64,000 nt of DNA from Cricetomys ansorgei (Eukaryota > Chordata > Mammalia > Rodentia > Nesomyidae). The notes below the pieces were generated by a model, which searched no databases, was not told the origin of the DNA, and saw nothing but the letters and a program-made list of their open reading frames with translations. The position numbers and the translations under genes are program-made. Below are positions 34,377 to 46,419 of the stretch, piece after piece. The stretch is taken from assembly GCA_026225945.1 (NCBI GenBank), contig JAMJFZ010000856.1:62001-126000 (forward strand), read 5' to 3'. How positions within the stretch are numbered: position 1 is the stretch's first letter; every line of letters begins with the position of its first letter.

Positions 34377-34535
34377 AAAGTTGGGCAGTGGTGGCACACA
34401 CCTTTAATCCCAGCACTCGGGGAGGCAGAGGCAGGAGGATCAGTGAGGCAGCCTGGTCTACAGAGTGAGTTCCAGGACAGCCAGAGTTACAACAGAGAAA
34501 CCCTGACTCAAAAAACCAAAAGAAAAAAAAAGAGG
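34377..34535 (+). repeat. B1 SINE
   Basis: A full-length B1: 'acacacctttaatcccagc', 'ggcagcctggtctacagag', 'gagttccaggacagccaga', then an A-rich tail. Confidence 0.93.
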
Positions 34536-34639
34536 GGTAGTGGTGGAAAGCTATAGGTCAGTGGGACAAGAGTTTCTTAGCATGTGGATGAAGCCTGAGT
34601 CAGTACCCAGTATCATAAAAAAGAAAAGAAAATGATTTT

Positions 34640-34740
34640 TGACAGTAGCCCTGGCTGACCGGAAAGTCTAGATCTCCTTGAGGTCCTCCTGCCTCTGTCT
34701 CTAGAGTGCTGGGATTAAAGGAGCCACCACCAGACCTGGC
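34640..34740 (-). repeat. B1 SINE whose end runs into a minisatellite
   Basis: Reverse B1: 'tagccctggctgaccggaa', 'cctcctgcctctgtctcta', 'gagtgctgggattaaagga'. It ends in 'gccaccaccagacctggca', which is the first unit of the array that follows. Confidence 0.8.
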
Positions 34741-35012
34741 AGTGTATACCTCCCCTTTCCACCACCAGACCTGGCAGTGGATACCCCCCCTTTCCACGAC
34801 CAGACCTGGCAGTGGATACCCCCCTCCTTTCCACCTGGCCCCAGACCTGTCAGTGGATACCCCCTCTTCCACCACCAGACCTGGCAGTGGATAAACCCCT
34901 CTCCCCCTTTCCACCACTAGACCTGGCAGTGGATACCTCCCCTTTCCACCACCAGTCCTGGCAGTGGATACCTCCCCTTTCTATCACCAGACCTGGCAGT
35001 GGATACTACCCC
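34722..35012. repeat. Minisatellite seeded from a B1 end, about 8 copies
   Basis: Units of about 32-44 bp share 'ccagacctggcagtggata' followed by a C/T-rich spacer of varying length. Copies begin near 34725, 34760, 34797, 34838, 34872, 34913, 34948 and 34983. The spacer length varies more than the core. Confidence 0.92.
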
Positions 35013-35019
35013 CCTTTTT

Positions 35020-35180
35020 AGAAGATTTATTTATTTTATTTATGTGTGCTCTGTGTGCATGTACACATGCATATCAGAAGAGGGCATCAGATCTCATGTG
35101 TGGTGCTGGGAATTGAAATCATGACCTCTGGAAGAGCAGTCAGTATTCTTAACCGCTGAGCCATCTCTCCAGCCCCCAAC
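35020..35180 (-). repeat. B2 SINE
   Basis: Reverse B2: 'atcagaagagggcatcaga', 'gtgctgggaattgaaatca', 'gagccatctctccagcccc'. Confidence 0.9.
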
Positions 35181-35217
35181 CCTTTTTAACTTAAAAAAAA
35201 AATTCTTCCCAAACTTA

Positions 35218-35221
35218 ATAC

Positions 35222-35268
<47 letters not shown>

Positions 35269-35270
35269 TT
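35218..35270. repeat. (TTTA)n microsatellite
   Basis: About thirteen TTTA units. It is followed at 35340-35580 by a reversed SINE-like stretch with a (GT) run near 35388-35411. Confidence 0.93.
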
Positions 35271-36267
35271 ATCTACAGAAAAACTTAAAGAATACACCCA
35301 GGGCTGTTTACCTTGAGTCAATAACTAAAAATTTCCTCACATTTGGCTAAAACTCTTTTTTAAGAAAACATTTTAGTTATTATTTGCGTGTGTGTGTGTG
35401 TGTGTGTGTGCGTGTGAGCACGAGCATGTCTGTTCACATGCCACAGTGCCTGTGGGGCGGATGGAGGACAACTTTCAGGAGTCAGTTTTCTCTTTTTATC
35501 ATGGGTACCTGGGACTGAGCTCATATTTGTCAGGTTTATACAGCAAGTGCTTTTACATCTAAGCAACCATTGGACCAAACATTTGAAGATTGCAGACACC
35601 ATGAAACTTCAAAGGTGTGATCAGAGATGGAATACTTGCACGATCTTTTGTCATAGGAGCGGATCTGAGACCCATGGAATCTCTTTGGTTGCTGCGTCCT
35701 GGTGTGATGGTGGTTTAAGATTCCGGGACACCTGCTACAGCTAGCAGTGTGGGAGGGAGCCATGAGTGATATCAGGGGGTGTGCCTGGAAAGGGATGTGT
35801 TTCTGGGAGGGTCGTGGGTCCCATCTCGTGTGCTCGCTGAGGTCTGGATTTCTGTTTCTCCATCACACTGTGGCTGTTACCACTCTGCCTTTAGTGGCAG
35901 TCTATGATGCATTAGTTTTTTGACAATATGCTCGTTCTGGATAGCACGGATATGTGGAACTCAAAGTGGTGATTTTACCATCTCCACGGTGGCAATTTTC
36001 AGGGACTTGTTAATTCTATTTAAGTAGGCTGCAAGTTAGCTAGCAGCTGGGATCTACAGAAAGGAGGGCCGTGACTCAGCTTCCGACTTCTCTAGAATAT
36101 CAGAGATCTTGATTGTTTAATGGCCAGATAGTCACTAACTACAGGACTAATGGCATGGTGCTGTATTTAAAATGTTTGAATAGTGTAATACTTGGGATTG
36201 GTTTTGATTTGGTCAATATAATCAGTCCACCACTTCTCTTTCAATATATCTCCAGGAATTGTGTTTC

Positions 36268-36410
36268 AGTAATTTTTTTTTTTTTGAGATAAGGTTTCTC
36301 TGTATAGCCCTGGTCACCCTGGAACTCACTCTGTAGTGAGCGGCTGTCCTTAAACTGCTTCTTCCTCGCAACTGCTGGAATTAAAGGCATTTGCCACCAT
36401 GACTGGCTTG
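36268..36410 (-). repeat. B1 SINE, diverged
   Basis: Reverse B1: a T run, 'gagataaggtttctctgta', 'ccctggaactcactctgta', 'ctgctggaattaaaggcat'. Confidence 0.8.
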
Positions 36411-36424
36411 AATAATATTACAGA

Positions 36425-36610
36425 CTGCGTTTTATTTATTATGTGTATGTATCTATATACTGGTGTGTGCACATAGATGCAGGTGCCCTCAGAGGCCAGA
36501 AGATGAGACTGGATCCCCTGGAGCTGGAGTTACAGGCAGTTGTGAGCTGTCTGATCCGGGTATGGGAAATGGATTCAGGTCCCGTGGAAGAATGACTATT
36601 TTTCCAGATC
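36425..36610 (-). repeat. B3-type SINE
   Basis: Reverse SINE: 'tttatttattatgtgtatg', 'agaggccagaagatgagac', 'gagctggagttacaggcag'. A (CAA)n run follows near 36624-36642. Confidence 0.7.
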
Positions 36611-36642
36611 CATGTCTGACACAACAACAACAACAACAACTT

Positions 36643-37310
36643 ATTATTTTATTTTATGTGTATGGGTGCTTTGCCTGTGTACTGTGTTAAATTATCGTTC
36701 GGGCGCTTAATGTAGAGTCCAGAGTTGAATTTTCCAATGCTCTTTATTAATCACAAACCATGTCAAATCTCAGGGAATCCTATACCCGGGCAGCTAGGCA
36801 GAGAGCTCCCTCCAATGCTTCCTCACCCCATGCTCTCCTCTTGGTTCTCCTCCTGCTCCTAGCTTCTTCTTCCTTGTTCTCTGCTCTCTGTCTGTCTCCT
36901 GTCTCCCTCTGCCGTTGCCCTAGTTCTTTTTTATTCCAAATCCTCTCTGTCTCCACCCAGCCTTCCAATATACAAATCAATGGAGCCTAACCTTCATCTG
37001 CCTTAAGGCTAAGGAATGTTCTATTCTTGTGGAGAGCCGGATAGCCACTCCTTTGTTTACTGGTAGGCAGTGAATCCTTTACCTGCTTCAAGGACAGCTT
37101 ACTGGAACATTATCCATAACTAAAATCTCCCACAACAGTACTGTGTATACCCTGTGCCATTGGAGGCCAGAAAATAATATCAAATCCCTAGGAACTTGAG
37201 TTATAGATGGCTGTGAGTCATCATGTGGGTGCTGGGATTTGAACCTGGGACCTCTGGAAGAGCAGCCAGTGCTCTCAACCCTTGAGGCATCTCAACAGCT
37301 AGGTTTGAAT
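36643..37310 (-). repeat. B3-type SINE split by an LTR insertion
   Basis: The left part (36643-36684) is 'ttttattttatgtgtatgg' and the start of the SINE body. The right part (37138-37310) continues with 'ccattggaggccagaaaat', 'gatggctgtgagtcatcat' and 'acctctggaagagcagcca'. The two parts are one element interrupted at the duplicated hexamer gtactg. Confidence 0.85.
36685..37137 (-). mobile_element. Solo LTR, family B
   Basis: The 453-bp LTR reads TGTTGTGGGAG to TTTAACA on the minus strand and is flanked by exact 'gtactg' repeats at 36679-36684 and 37138-37143. The minus strand carries AATAAA (36743-36748) and a TATA-like AATAAAAAAG near 36925. It matches the AK4 3'UTR copy at 24900-25327 in its last 100 bp. 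The multi-leucine open frame within it is accidental. Confidence 0.9.
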
Positions 37311-37440
37311 AATTTTGAGGTGCTTTAATGAATATGAAAGCAAATGCTTGAGTTATGAGGATTTAAGCATTTTGCCTAACTTTAAACTCAGTAAATAAAA
37401 GTCAATGCACTTGCACAGTTTTAGGAATGAAGAGTGTGGT

Positions 37441-38028
37441 TGTTGGGTTCCCGACCCGGACCCCAACTTGATGACGCGCCCACAGAGAGACACAGTCGGA
37501 TAATCGATGCAAAAAGCAAGAGGTTTATTAACCAGTGCTGGGGCTGTTCTAACACGCAGGATAGAAGCGGCCCCAAGAAGCAGAAAACGAAGCTTTTTAT
37601 ACAAAATACAGACAGTTACTAGGCATAAACCGATTTGGTACAAGTCGATTGGTCCCCAAATTGTTTTTCTATTTTGACAGGTTAAGGCCAATTAACCTTT
37701 AAGCTGATTGGAGGTGGCGTACAGCAAGGTCGCGGGCACCAGGAAATATACACTTAGGGTCTTAGTCAACGTGGAAAGTCCCTTGCCCAAGGCTATTAGG
37801 CGGCAGCTGCAGCTGCCTCTCGTACTTTAGTTTTGGGAATTTGGGCTGGGTCACAGTGCCCTTGAATTAAGCCTGACAATAATTGTTTTATGGTTTCTGG
37901 GGTGGGCTAGTTCTTGGAACAGGGAGTTCTGGAAAGTACTCAATAATTATTGTATTGAGTAGAGAAAGCCTAAGTTCCTGCTAAGAGTTTAGGATTAATG
38001 CCCAGGGCCGGGGGTCTCCAGCCTCACA
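37441..38028 (-). mobile_element. LTR, family C (solo or fragment)
   Basis: Read on the minus strand it runs from TGTGAGGCTGG to GGGAACCCAACA. It has a TATA box (plus-strand ttttata at 37595-37601) and, about 70 bp further, AATAAA (37524-37529), which gives normal U3-R spacing. The base composition and end text suggest a gammaretrovirus-like or other class LTR. I could not find a clean target duplication, so the outer end may be off. Confidence 0.7.
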
Positions 38029-38805
38029 GGTATGGTGGGTAAGACATAGGTTAGGCAAAGGAACCAGAGAGAAGTAAATGGTAATCTGAAATTTTCCCTT
38101 TGAATACTCTGGCTTGGCATGTGTGGGTTCAGTGATGAGTCAGTGGGAGATCCCTCATGTTTTGAGATGAAGCAAGCCATTGTTGTCGTCCTACTGTGTG
38201 CTTGACTAAGTAGAAGCTAAGCACACTGAACAGGAAACACACTCAGATGGCTCAGCGATCTCTTTACCCAGCAGGTGCACTCAAATCCACGTGGTAGGAT
38301 TGGGGGATTTGTTCTTTTGTTTTCTTGTTTGGATATTTTTTTTCCTCCAGAATTTCCCTATATAACCTAGGGCACCCTGAAGCTTGCCCCCTCTTTACAG
38401 CTAAAACTACAGAAGTGTGGCACTGTGCCAATGAAGTTTAATTTTGAATCTTCTAAAGCAAAATGTCTTTGAATCTGTCTTTGTGATACGATATTCATTT
38501 TGAAATGAAACTTGCTTCATTTTCAAGTATGCAACAATATGTTCCCAATGCTGAAGTTTTACAGTGTTTTTCATAATTATGGAAATATTTAATAGGATAC
38601 ATGCTTGCTTTTGTCATCTCAGCTTTGAAATGTTGGTCACGAAAGCCTGGCTGCAGTTCTTGGTTGAGATAGTGAAGGCAGATTTGCATTTCCTGTGGGC
38701 CCTCTGAGACAAAGCACTAGAAAGGCAGACCAACCTAACCCCGGGGAGCACTGGCATGGAAAGTGCCAAGGGCGCTCGCTTCCTTATAGTCCACTGTAGA
38801 CCACA

Positions 38806-39024
38806 CACTGGCTCTCAGCCTTCCTGATGCTGTGGCCCTTTAACACAGTTCCTCATGCTGTGGTGACCCCAACCATAAAATTATTTTCATTGCTCCTTCA
38901 TAACTGTAATTTTGCTTCTGTCATGAATTGTAAATATCTGACATACAGGTGGTCTTAGGTGACCCCTGTGAAAGGGCCATTTGACCCCCAAAAGGGGTCA
39001 CGACCCACAGGTTGAGAACCACTG
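38806..39024. mobile_element. Non-autonomous hAT-type DNA transposon (URR1-like)
   Basis: The ends are 'cactggctctcagcc' and 'ggttgagaaccactg'. The middle shares 'ccaaccataaaattatttt' and 'ggtggtcttaggtgacccc' with the copies at 26538 and 49892. Confidence 0.85.
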
Positions 39025-39254
39025 TTAGAAGGATGTTTTTGCCTCTCGTATAAATCATAATTCAACTTTCTTATGACAGTTGTAAGTTTTTAAATTATTT
39101 TGAATATAAGAATTATTTTGGGGAGTTTTTAATGAATGAAGGTAATTTATTTGGTTGAAGTAGTTACTATTTTGGTAAATAATTAGTAATTCAGAAGTAA
39201 CCATCTTAACTACTTCAAAGTACAGAAATAATGAACATTCTAGCTGGAAAATTT

Positions 39255-39458
39255 TCCATTTTATTTTATTTTAATTATTTTTATTTCATATGCTTGGTGT
39301 TTTGCCTGCATGTATGTCTGTTTGAGGGTGTCAGATCCCCTGGAACTGGAGTTACAGACAGTTGTGAGCTGTCATGTGGGTGCTGGGAATTGAACCCAGG
39401 TCCTCTGGAAGAGCAGCCAGTGCTCTTAACCCACAGAGCCATCTCTCCAACCCCTTAT
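39255..39458 (-). repeat. B3-type SINE
   Basis: Reverse SINE: 'tgttttgcctgcatgtatg', 'actggagttacagacagtt', 'gctgggaattgaacccagg', 'gagccatctctccaacccc'. Confidence 0.88.
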
Positions 39459-40519
39459 TTCATTTCTTAAATTTTGCTATTAACTTCTAGTTTTTTTGCT
39501 ATGGTCAAAGAAAGAATCTTAGATTAATTATTTGTACTGTAAGGAACTTTTTGGCTTTGGTGCTGGGATTAAAACCCTCTGTGTCACACATGCTCTGCCA
39601 GTCCTGTACTGCTGAGCTACAACCCAAGCCCCTTTATAAAATTCTTTTGTGAAATACTTGAGTTTCTGGTACTCCCCGTTAGGTTAGTGCTGGGAATGAA
39701 GGGCTGTTCTCTATCGCTGCATTTCAGCATGGACAGCTAGAGACTTCTGTCATTCGCTTCATTAAACGCTGCATGTGCGAAGACCAAGATTGCTAGCCAG
39801 GATCACACGGAGCTGCACTGTGCTTCTCAGATTGTCAGAAGGGACATCCCAACTGGCCAAGGCTGGATCCAGAGAAGCCTTTCTCTTGTTTCGAAGTGCT
39901 TTTGATTTTTTAATATCTGTCTGCAACATATTATTTGATTGTTTTTTTCCCCTCTAGGGACTAAAAGTTCAAGGAGGGATATAAATTGTTTTCATTTTTT
40001 TAATCATGGAAATGGTGTTTAGTAATCCAGAATAGTACGGGGAGAGAGATGACTAAGGTAGCCAACTACGTGTTGGTAGTTTGATGTTCCTCCCATCTAG
40101 CCATTTGTGTAAACCTTTCTGTTTCACGTAGTATTACTGTGAACTTATATTCTTTTTGGTGTTGTCATTATAGATGGAAATTGCCCCACTTTATCATTTT
40201 TGCCCCCTAAGTGTTATTTTTCATAATCTTCTAACACATGGGTGTATCCATCATTACATAATCAGATTTTAAAAACACTTTTACTAAATGGAAAGCCATT
40301 TATATGATTCTAAAAGGAGTATAAATTAGCATATCACCTTCACACAGCATAGACAAGTATAACATGATCCCTATAATAATTCACCAAGAAGGTGAACTCA
40401 ATACTTTGGTGCCCTGTTTTCTAGGATGTTTCTTACTTATCATAGATGTCATCCATTTCACAGTCTGTAATCTCCACTAATAACAACAGCAACAGCAGCA
40501 TGAAAAGTCCTCCTGGGTT

Positions 40520-40725
40520 ACATTTATTTTATGATTTTATGTGTATGAGTTTTGCCTACTTGAATGTATGAGCACCACATGTGTCCTTGGTGTATGTGGA
40601 GGTCAGGTTCACTGGGATGGGAGTTACAGATAGTTGTGAGCTGCCATATGGGTGCTAGGCATCCAATCTGGGTCCTCAGGAAGAACAGCCAGTGCTCTTA
40701 ACCCCTGAGCCAACTCTCCAGACCT
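40520..40725 (-). repeat. B3-type SINE
   Basis: Reverse SINE: 'gtgtatgagttttgcctac', 'gatgggagttacagatagt', 'ctcttaacccctgagccaa'. Confidence 0.85.
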
Positions 40726-40850
40726 AAGATGATACTTTTTTGTTTTAAATTTACATTATGAAAATTTCCAGACTTCCACAGGGTAGAGGGAATGGTCCGA
40801 TATGTTCTATATACCAACCACCTGCCCTCTGAATCATCCATGTCCCTACG

Positions 40851-41161
40851 TGTAGCAGTATCCTGCTGTGGTGGCTCACCAAGAAAGTCACAGAGGCATA
40901 TTTCATACGTGCAGTCCTGCCAGACCTCAGCAGAGGGAACGCTATCCTGGTCATATGGACAGTGGAACCCTGAGCGTCTGAGCTCAGATGTTTTTATCGA
41001 TTCAGAACTCCTCAGGTGTTCTACGGATAGCACGTGCAGGTCCTGAGCAGTCAAACATCCCCCATATAAATCCAACACCCGCAGACAATACAAAACGCCA
41101 AGACCTAGGCACCCCACACCCAACAGTGCACAAAAAAAACTTTAAGTAAACTTCCACAATA
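40851..41161 (-). mobile_element. Solo LTR, family A
   Basis: The 311-bp LTR matches the provirus LTRs at 8421 and 10155 throughout ('ggctcaccaagaaagtcac', 'cgccaagacctaggc', 'cttccacaat'). It is flanked by cctacg (40845-40850) and cctatg (41162-41167), a 6-bp duplication with one mismatch that fits CpG decay. Its minus-strand 5' end reads TATTGTGG in place of TGTTGTGG. Confidence 0.9.
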
Positions 41162-41180
41162 CCTATGCTTGGATTTATTT

Positions 41181-41183
<3 letters not shown>

Positions 41184-41234
<51 letters not shown>
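41184..41234. repeat. (TC)n microsatellite inside a reversed SINE
   Basis: About 25 TC units, followed by (GT)-rich text and a reversed B3/B2-like body to about 41470. Confidence 0.92.
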
Positions 41235-41238
<4 letters not shown>

Positions 41239-42064
41239 GTCTGTGTGAGTGTGTGTGCAGGAGCATGTGCATGTGTGCTTGTGGAGGTCAGAGGTCAATC
41301 TTGGGTGTCATCCCCAGGAAAACTATCCATCTTTTCTGAGGCAGGGTCTCATTGGCTTGGACCAGCAGGCTAGCGAGCCCCGGGTCTGCCTGTGTCTGAG
41401 TCCGCAGCACCAGGGTTACAAGCGTGCACCATACCTCCCACGATATTTACGTGGGTGCCAGGCATAAAACTAAGACTTCAAGTAAAACAACGCCGTAAAT
41501 TAGTGTGACACTTTCCAGAGTTTTCCACAGCCTTCCTTGCCTAACGTTCCATTACGTTCCCTGTGGCAGGCCCAAGAGCCATACACCCTCCTTGCTCTTG
41601 TATGTCCTGCCCCCCTCATTGTCCTGTCCCCCTCCTTGGCCTTGAATCCTCCTGCCTCAGCCTGCCGCGTCCTGGGGTAACAGGTGTGTGCCGCCATACT
41701 GGGACATTCCAGCTATCTCAGCCTAAGACACAGCTTCATCCTTCCTCAGACATGCCTTGCTTACCAAGGATTGTGTCCTCGCACATGAAGAGTATCTTTC
41801 TAGAATATTCCCTCTCCCTTGTTTGTCCAAGCCTCTTTCTTTCCTGGCCCAGCTCTTACCGTCTTGCCCGTAAAGCTGCTCCACGTCTCCCAGTGGTCTG
41901 TAGCGTTTGCGTTTCAGCTTTAACTTTATTTACTCTTATTCAAATGTTAACCCCTTCAGATGTCAGCTGGCAAAGGTTTTGTTTTTCATTCTCTTCACTC
42001 TGTTATTTCTTTGCTGTGCACACACTGTAATTTCAGGCAATACCATTTGTCCCCTGGGGATAAT

Positions 42065-42700
42065 TTCCTGTGTTATTAGAGTCTTTTGCCCATGCCTATG
42101 TTTTCCTTTACATTAAACTTATTGATTCATTTTGAATTGATTTTCGTGCTGGATAAAAGACATGAATCTAGTTTCATTCTTTTACATATGGAAACCCAAA
42201 TGCTCCCGCCCCCTCAAGTGCCATGTGTCCAAGAGGCTGTCTTTTCTGAGCTCAGGACCTCTGGAAGAGCAGCAAGTGCTTTTAACCACTGGATTTTCTT
42301 TTAACATTTTCACCGAAAAGGTAGGCGTTGTAGCTTGGCGGGTTTATTTCTAGGCCCCCTTTTATAGCATGTTGGTCTATGGGTCTGTGTTTGTCAGTAT
42401 TCAGAGTCATTTGAAGTCAGGTATTGTTCCTCCCCTAGCACTGCCCTTTTTGCTCAGGACTGCTTTGGCTGTTCTGTGTCTTTTATGTTTCTATATAAAT
42501 CCTAGGATTTTTCCTAGGTGTGTCATCAGAATTTTGGTAGAGATTGCATGGAATCTGTAGATTCAATAGATTGTTTTCTGATAGACTAGCTAGTCTCACA
42601 ATATTAATTCTTCCAATTCATGACCATGGCAGAGTAGAGTCTTTGCACCTTTTAAAGTCTTGTTTAGTTCCTTCGGAGGTCTTTCACCTTGAGTACTTAC
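42065..42700 (-). mobile_element. L1 (LINE-1) fragment, ORF2 region, antisense
   Basis: The plus strand shows the familiar antisense L1 ORF2 wording: 'ttttgcccatgcctatgtt', 'tcattttgaattgattttc', 'ttgcatggaatctgtagat', 'aatattaattcttccaatt'. It is 5'-truncated and interrupted near 42190-42330 by other repeat material. No intact reverse transcriptase frame remains. Confidence 0.8.
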
Positions 42701-42702
42701 TT

Positions 42703-42750
42703 TCTCTCTCTCCCTCTCCCTCTCCGTCTCTCTCTTCTCCCCCCCCCCTC
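42703..42750. repeat. (TC)n/(CCCTCT)n pyrimidine tract
   Basis: An almost pure C/T run between the L1 fragment and the following B1. Confidence 0.85.
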
Positions 42751-42895
42751 ATTTCAAGACAGGATTTCTCTGTGTAGCCCTGGCTGTTCCTGGAACTCAC
42801 TCTGTAGACCAGGATGGCCTTGAAATCAGAGATTTGCCTGCCTCTGCCTCCTGAGTGCTGAGATTAAAGGCGTGTGCCACCACTGTCTGGCTCTG
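42751..42895 (-). repeat. B1 SINE
   Basis: A clear reverse B1: 'tttctctgtgtagccctgg', 'gtagaccaggatggccttg', 'gattaaaggcgtgtgccac'. Confidence 0.92.
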
Positions 42896-42899
42896 AAGG

Positions 42900-45430
42900 G
42901 AACTTTTCATGATTGAGCCTCAAGCACAGGCCCCTGGGACCCTCCCTCTGTAACCCTCAGCCCCCTAATCCCTATCTCCATATATTTCTACTTCATAGCC
43001 CTTCTTCTCTGTCCTCTCAGTTGAGTTCTCTCCCTCTTTAATAACCCGTGATTGATAAGAAGAATGGATGCCATTACCCAGAAAATCAGGAAATACAAAA
43101 TGCTAAATATAATGCAGAAGAATTTGTTTGCATAGGGCCATCAAATGATCTTATTTGCGTTTTGTGGTCCATTGGGAGATGTTGACATGCAGCAACAGCA
43201 AATTTTCCTGTGAAAATAGTCACTTATCGTTGTGTTGCCAGCGGTGCCTGCCAGTGTCAAGTATTCATTTCCATTCAATATCCAGTTGTAGAGGTGAAAA
43301 GAAGACTGAACTGCAGGGACAGATGACTGGAGTGTCTCAGTGCTGGGTCTGGCAAAGGCATTTCTTGCCCATACTGCACTGTTACGTTGTGCTCAAACTC
43401 TTTCCTGGGGGGAGGCATAGACAAATCTATGCCTCTCTACAGAGCACCAATGACAAACCAAAGTAAGACTCCATCAAAGTCCAGCTTGGGGAACTAATGA
43501 GTTATTGGGCTTACTTCCAGAGCACGGGTGAATGGTTATTTACAGGAGTGCGGATGACCTCCATGGCAGCTGCCTCCCACCAGGAAGTCTACCCAGCATG
43601 GATGATGACTTCCCCAGAGCTGTGTAGATGAAGTGTTGCCCTTCAACTAACCTTCCTCATACTACATACTCTAGCGCCTCCTGAGGCTAAGAGGCTACAG
43701 GATTGCATACAGTGGGCTGGGAGGCCTAGAGAGGGAGCTAGTGGAGTCTCTGGTGGGGGTCCAGTGACTCTCCCCACTCCTCCTTCTGTGAACGAACTGC
43801 AATAACCAGCAGGCCCAGTCTTGAGGGTCCCTCGCAGGTCATCCTTGCTGCTCTGATGAATATCATAGCTGCTACACCAGAGACTAGCACTCTATAACAC
43901 ATGTAGGGGCCTTGGCTCCCACCATCTCAGGTGTCGATTCAATGCTGCATTTTCTGCCTCCATCCAGTTGATATGGGCAAAAGGAAGCAGGACGGGTTGC
44001 ATGGCAGGTGTCAGAGGCCTGGCCTCCACTTCTGTGTTTGTCTTCCCTCTAGCCTTTAGCCAGACTTAGTCCTTCAGCTGTAATCACCTGCAGGATAGGC
44101 CTCTCCTTGCACTGACTGGACAGGATAGGCCAGTTCACGTCTGTGAAAAGTGGTCCAAAGAAATTCAGTGGTTTGTATAAGGACATTAACATGGCAAGTC
44201 TGTTGTACTCCCTCCAGATCTTTGATGCCAAGCCTGGTGCTCTTCCCCTAGTCTAGCTGGAGCACAGCAGGTGCTCAGAATTGGTTTCTAGGTTTCTGAT
44301 CATTTTAACTTGAGATGGCATTCAGCCCTGGAGGGATGCTCTCTCCCTGTGCGTGTTTCTCCATTTAGTGGGCTTTTTCCCTTAAATTGGGGAGATCACT
44401 CAGCATTCTGAATCTGATCACTGGTAAGAATGGGCAAGGTGATTGTCTGGTGGGACTCATGGTGCTAGGTAGTCTTCAGAGACAACTGTGAATGATTCTG
44501 CACATCTTGCAGGTGCATGTATTCCTCTCACCTAGACATGGAGCATGTGGCTTCTCTTTAGAACAGCTGAGCCTGGGTGCTGACTTGATTAGCAGAGTGC
44601 ACAGGAAACAGTTTGCCGGGCACTTTTGGACTTGAAGAAAGGCTGGCATCTATGCCTTCCTCCATTTCAGAACCCTGCCATCACTAGAGAGAAAGTCAAT
44701 TCGGCCATGTGTGGAAAAGCCAAGGATTTGGGTAGAGCTCTTAGCAATGGCCAGCACCATCTTGCCAGCAGTGGGAGCGAGTCATCCTTGAGTGCGGACT
44801 TTGAGTCTTGAGTCCAGAGCAGCTCTAGCTGTGGAGAACTGCTTCCGAGAGTGCTGCACAGCCCACAGAGTCGTCAGCCACTGTACCGCTATTGCTGTGT
44901 ACAACTATTGGATGACGGCGGTTTACTGCGCAGCAATAGGTGATGGAATCAAGGTTCTTAGAAATTCTGAAACATTTCACCTGAGCAGGGTCTCCTCCTC
45001 ACACACCTGCTACAACTGTTTACGCTGTTCTGGGTGGGGAGTTTTAAACAAGGCCAGCCTTGTCTACATAGTAAGTTCTAGTATAACTGAAAAAATAAAA
45101 AATGAAAAAAATTATTGATGTGTCATTGTGTATTCATGGAAGCCAGAGTACAACTTTGGGGTGATGGCTTTTTCCTGCTACCTTGTTGAGGCAGGATTTT
45201 TCTTTTTTCTGCCTCTCTTTTGTACTGTAGGCTAGCTAGGCTGTGAACTTCTGCCTCTCATCTCACAGTAGAGGTGTTGGATTACAGATCCAAGCCGGGG
45301 CAGCACCCAGCTTTTTGTTGGTTCTGGGGATCGAATTCCAGTTGTCAAACTTGTGCGGCAAGTGCTTTTACCTGCCGAGCCCAGATATACAATTTTTTTA
45401 AAAAAATTTACATTTATTTTATTCCTTTCT
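42900..45430. other. Stretch with no recognised gene or named repeat
   Basis: About 2.5 kb in which I see no gene, and only weak hints of old repeats ('gttttgtggtccattggga', 'ggctagctaggctgtgaact' near 45230). The longest open frame (43155-43466, plus) has no family features, and its codons look random. A piece of B3-like text lies at about 45290-45385. Confidence 0.5.
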
Positions 45431-45438
45431 TCTTAGTA

Positions 45439-45545
45439 TTTCTCCTGTTGTTTTGAGACAAGGTATTCCTATATAGCCCAGATTGGTCTTGCACTTGCCA
45501 TCCCCCTGCCTCAGCATCTCCAGTACTAGGATTATGAGCATGCAC
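45439..45545 (-). repeat. Proto-B1 SINE
   Basis: Reverse pattern: 'gttttgagacaaggtattc', 'tagcccagattggtcttgc', 'gtactaggattatgagcat'. Confidence 0.55.
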
Positions 45546-46419
45546 CGTCTCCCCAAGTACACGGAACTGCTTCTGAACTTTGGTCAGAAATCAGTTGGGG
45601 TTGTTCAGGGTGTATTTTCTGGTCTCCATATTCACTTGCATGGATCTGTGTGTTTTGTCCCACACCAGTTTGTTTTGTTACAGCGCTGAGAACATACCCA
45701 GGCCCTTGTATATTTACAATGCATACATTCCTACTGAACATTGCGCCATTTTGACACCTTAAACAGGCCTCCTATCGGGTAGACTGATTTCTCTTTCCTT
45801 AGTTTTTACATTTACTGTGTCATGGTCCTTTATTCTGAAACTTCAATGTATATTTTCTAAAAATAAGAACTTTTTTAAGGTAACTAAGGGGCAGTTACTG
45901 TCAACAAATTTAAAATTGATAAACGATAACCTGTTGTACCATCCGTATTTAAGGGGTTAACCCATTAGTATCCTGACTTAAAACCGACAAAAACACGACA
46001 TGCCTCCACCTCTGGGTGCAGTCGAGGGGAAGAACTGTATAGTAGGTGTGACTCTTCCATCTCCTCTGATCTTGCACACAGCCTTCTATGACAGCGCCTC
46101 TGGAGAATACAGCACCCCTTCTTAGAAGTGTTGTCTTCATTTTGGGTTTATTTGGTGTTTCCCGAGGTTAGATTATGGTCGTGCTTTTTTGTCCATGGTA
46201 CAAGACAGACAAGCCTCGATTTCTGAGCATATCACGGTCGGAGGAACTGCAGTTTTCATCTGCCGCCGCTGGTAATTTTAATTTTGATCACCCGGTGAAG
46301 CGCTTGTCTGATATTCATGAGTGCAAAAAAGGTAACTTTATAATTTGGCGGGCAAACAAAGAAATGTATGCTTATTCGCTAACATGTTGATTCAGCGAGG
46401 CAGTTAGCGCCCAGGACTT

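Noticed and set aside
43155..43466. 103-codon plus-strand frame
   Set aside because: No recognisable domain, no splice context, ordinary composition.
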